From contig JAUIBR010000001.1 in NCBI GenBank assembly GCA_030427705.1, positions 1 through 64,000 on the forward strand: a stretch of 64,000 nt of DNA, in the 5' to 3' direction. Positions 61,192 through 64,000 of this stretch are shown piece after piece. The notes under the pieces were generated by a model. That model was given only the letters and a program-made list of their open reading frames with translations. It searched no databases and had not been told where the DNA came from. The stretch is from a bacterium (GTDB lineage: Bacteria; Myxococcota_A; Bradymonadia; Bradymonadales; Bradymonadaceae). The translations under genes and the position numbers were made by a program. The first letter of the stretch is position 1, and each line of letters begins with the position of its first letter.

Positions 61192-61506
61192 GTTTCTGAG
61201 TCCGGGGATGGAAGTCCTCGGATCGTGACACGGTGTCACGGGGCCGATGTAGGTCCAAAAAACGTGACAATGTGTCAAACGGAGCGAGACTGTCGATAGA
61301 CAGAAAAGTTCGCTTCAGGGTTCCAAGGTGGCATGCTTCATGCTCTTTTAGAACCCATGCTATCAAGGCCAACCGTTCCTCAAGGAACGTTACGCCGACT
61401 GAGTCGAGGCGTTGACTCAGTCCGATAGAGTGCTTTTTCTACGTGAAATTGCACCTGATATAATAAAACAAAGGCCCGACGGGGCCACATATATTCGGAG
61501 ACGACA
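61192..61506. promoter_or_regulatory. 315-bp regulatory region between the pilin genes
   Basis: Holds two TGACA-N3-TGTCA palindromes (61226-61238, extended to CGTGACAC-G-GTGTCACG at 61224-61240; and 61265-61277), a hairpin CGTTCC-TCAA-GGAACG (61374-61389), a 9-bp stem GACTGAGTC/GACTCAGTC (61397-61422), and a -10 TATAAT at 61459-61464 with no clear -35. The leader has stem GGCCC-GACG-GGGCC (61473-61486), then GGAG seven bases before ATG 61507. Confidence 0.6.
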
Positions 61507-61692
61507 ATGGACCTCAAGAACATGCTTATTGCTCTTCACAACGACGAAGACGGTGCAACGGCTACGGAGTATATCATTCTCCTTATCCTCATCGCTTGCT
61601 TCGTTATTGCTATCGTTAAGCTCTTCGGCTCGACGGTTTCATCGAAGTTCAATAAAGCCAACGACTCGGTTACGAACGACGTTACGTTCTAA
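61507..61692 (+). CDS. Flp/type IVb pilin
   Basis: 61 residues. DEDGATATEYIILLILIACFVIAIVKLFG carries the full Flp processing motif G/ATATEY, followed by a hydrophobic helix and a short C-terminal tail ending NDVTF. The sequence is more typical than its neighbour's. It is likely the major pilin of a Tad-type pilus. A strong terminator lies 27 bases past the stop, so the gene is a unit with its own promoter. The Tad machinery must be elsewhere in the genome. Confidence 0.85.
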   Translation: MDLKNMLIALHNDEDGATATEYIILLILIACFVIAIVKLFGSTVSSKFNKANDSVTNDVTF

Positions 61693-61718
61693 GCCAAGCT
61701 GTTGCTTGAAAACGAATC

Positions 61719-61741
61719 ACGCCGACCTTTTTGGTCGGCGT
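61719..61741 (+). terminator. rho-independent terminator of the second pilin gene
   Basis: A 9-bp stem ACGCCGACC/GGTCGGCGT with a loop of five T, followed by TTTCGTTTCTTG. It lies 27 bases past the stop at 61692. Confidence 0.9.
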
Positions 61742-61852
61742 TTTCGTTTCTTGTATTTCTCAAACCAGATGTGTAGGGTCCGCCGCCGCTCGAAAGAGCG
61801 GATGCAACGAGCACTGCTCGTGATGCGTAACATGGTGTAGACTCGAGCCTGT

Positions 61853-62527
61853 ATGGTCGACACACAACGATTTAACCTCGGGCCAGGCTGCGTGAAGGCC
61901 GTCACGGACGTGGCGAACGCACTCACCGACCGGCACGGGAAAACCTCCGTCCTCGCGGTCGCATCGTATCTTCCTCTAGATATCGATTCGGTCGCGCGCG
62001 TGATGGATGCACTCCAAGAGATGGACCACACCGAGGTCGAGATCGGCGAGGACGATGTGACGTATTATGTCGTCGACGATGCCGAAGAACCTGTGGACCT
62101 CAACTCAGATCTCTATATCGAAGGCAATCAAGCGTTCTTGAAGAACCTTGAGACCCTGCGTCGAGACGAAGACTGGATTCGCAAGGTCAGAAATCACCAC
62201 GAGATTCTGCGCGCGGCGTCCAAGGCCAAATCACGACATGTGTCGCTCGATTACCTTGTTGAAGAGACGGGTCTGCCAAAGCCACGCCTACAATCCATCC
62301 TGAACGACTTCGCATCGCAAGGAATCGTACACTTCGACCTCGAAGAAACAGACAATACCGTCCGCTTCACGTTTCCGAATTTCGGATACCCCTCAAAACG
62401 TTATGGGCGGCATTTGGAAGTGATGGATGACTTGGAGTCCAAAGAAACTGGACGGCTCGCGTGGATTGCCCTCGCCACGGGCGGGGCAATCATCCTCGCG
62501 ATCGTCATCCTTTCGAAGTTGCTCTAG
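61853..62527 (+). CDS. winged-helix-like protein with C-terminal membrane anchor
   Basis: 224 residues. Two helix-rich regions (about 5-70 and 115-175) look like winged-helix domains: a recognition-helix-like PLDIDSVARVMDALQEM with EVEI-x-DDVTYYV wing, and VSLDYLVEETGLPKPRLQSILNDFASQGIVHFDL. The last ~25 residues (LAWIALATGGAIILAIVILSKLL) form a membrane helix, so the protein is tail-anchored with both domains in the cytoplasm. A membrane-tethered regulator is possible; no family recognised. Confidence 0.65.
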   Translation: MVDTQRFNLGPGCVKAVTDVANALTDRHGKTSVLAVASYLPLDIDSVARVMDALQEMDHTEVEIGEDDVTYYVVDDAEEPVDLNSDLYIEGNQAFLKNLETLRRDEDWIRKVRNHHEILRAASKAKSRHVSLDYLVEETGLPKPRLQSILNDFASQGIVHFDLEETDNTVRFTFPNFGYPSKRYGRHLEVMDDLESKETGRLAWIALATGGAIILAIVILSKLL

Positions 62528-62536
62528 CGCTTCCGA

Positions 62537-63952
62537 CTAAAAGTCGAACGGCAATTCTTCGATAATAAAGTAGTTGAGGCACATCTCATCGAACGTGCCT
62601 TCACCCCACGTTACATCCCGCGGCTGTTGGCCATTCGCCTGATTACCTGGCGTGTTGTCATATACACACTCAAGCTTCAGCTGCGACCCGGACCGAACTG
62701 TCATCGGCTCGTCGTACAGATAGATGCCCTGCCAGTTGAAATCCCAGTTCGGGATATTGACCATGCATGTATCCGTTCCGCCGCGTGATGCCTCGACTTT
62801 GATGCTCTTTCCGAGCTGGTGCATGTGTGGGAACAGACCATAGACGTCGATATTGATTGGGATTGGGATCGACAGACCGGCCGTTGCATTGTCGGCGCCA
62901 GCTGGAACATAGAGGTCGGTATCCGGCATCGGATACATCGCTAGCTTCGTCGCAGGCTCGCCATCGGTGAAGTGCAGGTCAACCGTTGTGCGGTCAGGGT
63001 TTTCGTTGTTGAGCGTGTTGTAGTGCAGCTGAACGATGAACACCGAGTTCGAAGGGAGTCGGAATCCTTGATCCGCGCCGTACTCAATTGCTGCGGTCCC
63101 AGGAACCCAGCCGCCCAGGAGGCCTTGAACGTCCTCAACGCGGTTACCGCCGAAGCAGTCCCAACCAGGTGTCGACGGATCTTCATTCTCAAGCTGTTGG
63201 ATGCGAGCAGCGTGCTCATCCTTGTCCACAGCCCAGAACAACATGTGGTGAACGACCGAGATATTGCCCGGATGCGTCTCATACGCTTTCAAGAAGCGGT
63301 CCGCACCTGACCAGCCGGGATCGATGGCAAAACAGTGGTAATCGTCGATGCGTCCCTGTGCAGGGTTCGGCGTGTACTCTGTCCCGATATCGATGACGTA
63401 GTCAGCGGCTCCAAGGTTCGTGGTCTGCTCGTCGGGCGGCGCCACGTAGTCATTGGGGTCGCCTTCGGGCGCGCCGGTGTCCGCCCACTCTTTGATGGCC
63501 ATGATCTCGATCGGCTCAAGATTTCGTGGGTCCTTGAACTCTCCACAATCCTCTTGTGGTGGCCACGGAGGCATCGTTCCCGCCTGCGTAACCATCGACA
63601 TTAGCGATGCCAAAGGGCTCGCTTCTTCGTAGGTCGTCAGTGGGAATGGGCCGATTCCGCCCGTGTAGTGGCAGCTTGTGCAGTTAGATTCGAGGATCGC
63701 ACGCACCGTATTGTGGTACGTCACTTCATCCGGCAAGTTGTTAACATTGTTAACGTTGTTGACGTTATTCGTGTTGTTAACGTTGTTGGTGTTGTTGACG
63801 TTGTTGACGTTATTAACGTTATTAACGTTATTCTGATTATTGACGTTATTGACGTTGTTAACGTTGTTGGCGCGGTCTTGATTCTTCTCGGAATCATCTC
63901 CACAACCTAGAAACAACAGTGCGGCGCACAGCACTAAGCTGACCTTCCTCAT
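62537..63952 (-). CDS. cytochrome c / copper type II monooxygenase-like lipoprotein with Asn-rich linker
   Basis: 471 residues. The signal ends LFLGCGDDS (Cys17). Residues about 26-74 are an Asn-Asn-Val/X repeat. A heme-binding CTSCH follows near residue 96, with a methionine in MPPWPP as possible axial ligand. Then come two beta domains with VVHHMLFW (HH copper site), QLHYNT and LFPHMHQLGK (HMH copper site), as in ascorbate-dependent copper monooxygenases of the PHM/DBH type. The fusion could pass electrons from heme to copper. It is predicted to be on the outer membrane; substrate unknown. Confidence 0.85.
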   Translation of the reverse strand: MRKVSLVLCAALLFLGCGDDSEKNQDRANNVNNVNNVNNQNNVNNVNNVNNVNNTNNVNNTNNVNNVNNVNNLPDEVTYHNTVRAILESNCTSCHYTGGIGPFPLTTYEEASPLASLMSMVTQAGTMPPWPPQEDCGEFKDPRNLEPIEIMAIKEWADTGAPEGDPNDYVAPPDEQTTNLGAADYVIDIGTEYTPNPAQGRIDDYHCFAIDPGWSGADRFLKAYETHPGNISVVHHMLFWAVDKDEHAARIQQLENEDPSTPGWDCFGGNRVEDVQGLLGGWVPGTAAIEYGADQGFRLPSNSVFIVQLHYNTLNNENPDRTTVDLHFTDGEPATKLAMYPMPDTDLYVPAGADNATAGLSIPIPINIDVYGLFPHMHQLGKSIKVEASRGGTDTCMVNIPNWDFNWQGIYLYDEPMTVRSGSQLKLECVYDNTPGNQANGQQPRDVTWGEGTFDEMCLNYFIIEELPFDF

Positions 63953-64000
63953 CTAGACCTCCTGAAATGGTAGCGAGCGCAGTTTAGCGACCGTGTAGGG

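Overview
The window looks like chromosomal DNA of a Gram-negative bacterium of the myxobacterial/deltaproteobacterial kind, and a Bradymonadales-like (Bradymonadia) member fits best. The signs are: many lipoproteins with cysteine-rich, von Willebrand A or pre-peptidase C-terminal (PPC) like domains; two unrelated lipoproteins whose lipidated cysteine is followed by a long Asn-Asn-X linker; a eukaryotic-type Ser/Thr kinase with a beta-propeller; an OleC-type ligase; Flp pilins; and Na+-NQR. The assignment rests on gene style, not on a marker gene. No rRNA, tRNA, CRISPR, prophage or insertion sequence was found.

Layout. 1-2.4 kb: end of an Na+-NQR operon (nqrF tail, apbE, nqrM) and a membrane protein; the first ~66 bases are an inverted copy of 81-146, probably an assembly fold-back at a contig end. 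2.4-7.6 kb: alpha/beta hydrolase, cysteine-rich lipoprotein, Sel1 lipoprotein, SAF-domain protein, lipoprotein. 7.6-20 kb: lipid-related genes (SDR, OleC-like ligase, diacylglycerol-kinase-like protein, PHB-depolymerase-like lipoprotein, acyl-CoA dehydrogenase, PlsB), a membrane protein gene with an apparent frameshift, and RNase G. 20-25.6 kb: Ser/Thr kinase, vWA lipoprotein, a 975-bp gene-free stretch, rpsR and rpmG. 26-33.5 kb: LpoB/COG3014/beta-barrel operon, amidase/MBL/ROK operon, M50 protease, haloalkane-dehalogenase-like operon. 33.5-48 kb: a 2638-residue repeat lipoprotein, two paralogous PPC lipoproteins and an M64 peptidase lipoprotein, all on the minus strand. 48-54 kb: a polyprenyl-phosphate and glycosyltransferase group. 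53.9-57 kb: DUF4398 lipoprotein, OmpA/TSP3 protein and TPR-barrel protein. 57-64 kb: mfd, two Flp pilins, a tail-anchored winged-helix-like protein, and a cytochrome/copper-monooxygenase lipoprotein.

The most unusual signal is not a gene. Several intergenic gaps (8546-8600, 10364-10459, 24350-24440, 25651-26020, 56916-57171) are filled with short 'core plus linker' arrays. The linker is constant within one array but differs between arrays. Most cores in the two long arrays are small hairpins whose two arms change together (GCCC/GGGC, ACGC/GCGT, GGCC/GGCC, GCGGC/GCCGC). Both long arrays flip orientation in the middle, so each is a large imperfect palindrome. One 15-base core (GCTCGTTTTACTCGC) occurs in two arrays with different linkers. 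This modular, structure-conserving family is the best candidate here for an undescribed element.

Most genes serve the cell envelope: lipoprotein display, peptidoglycan synthesis control (LpoB, amidase), phospholipid synthesis (PlsB, lipid kinase), glycan export chemistry (DPPR-synthase-like UbiA, GT2, two GT-C-like proteins) and pili (Flp pilins, SAF protein).
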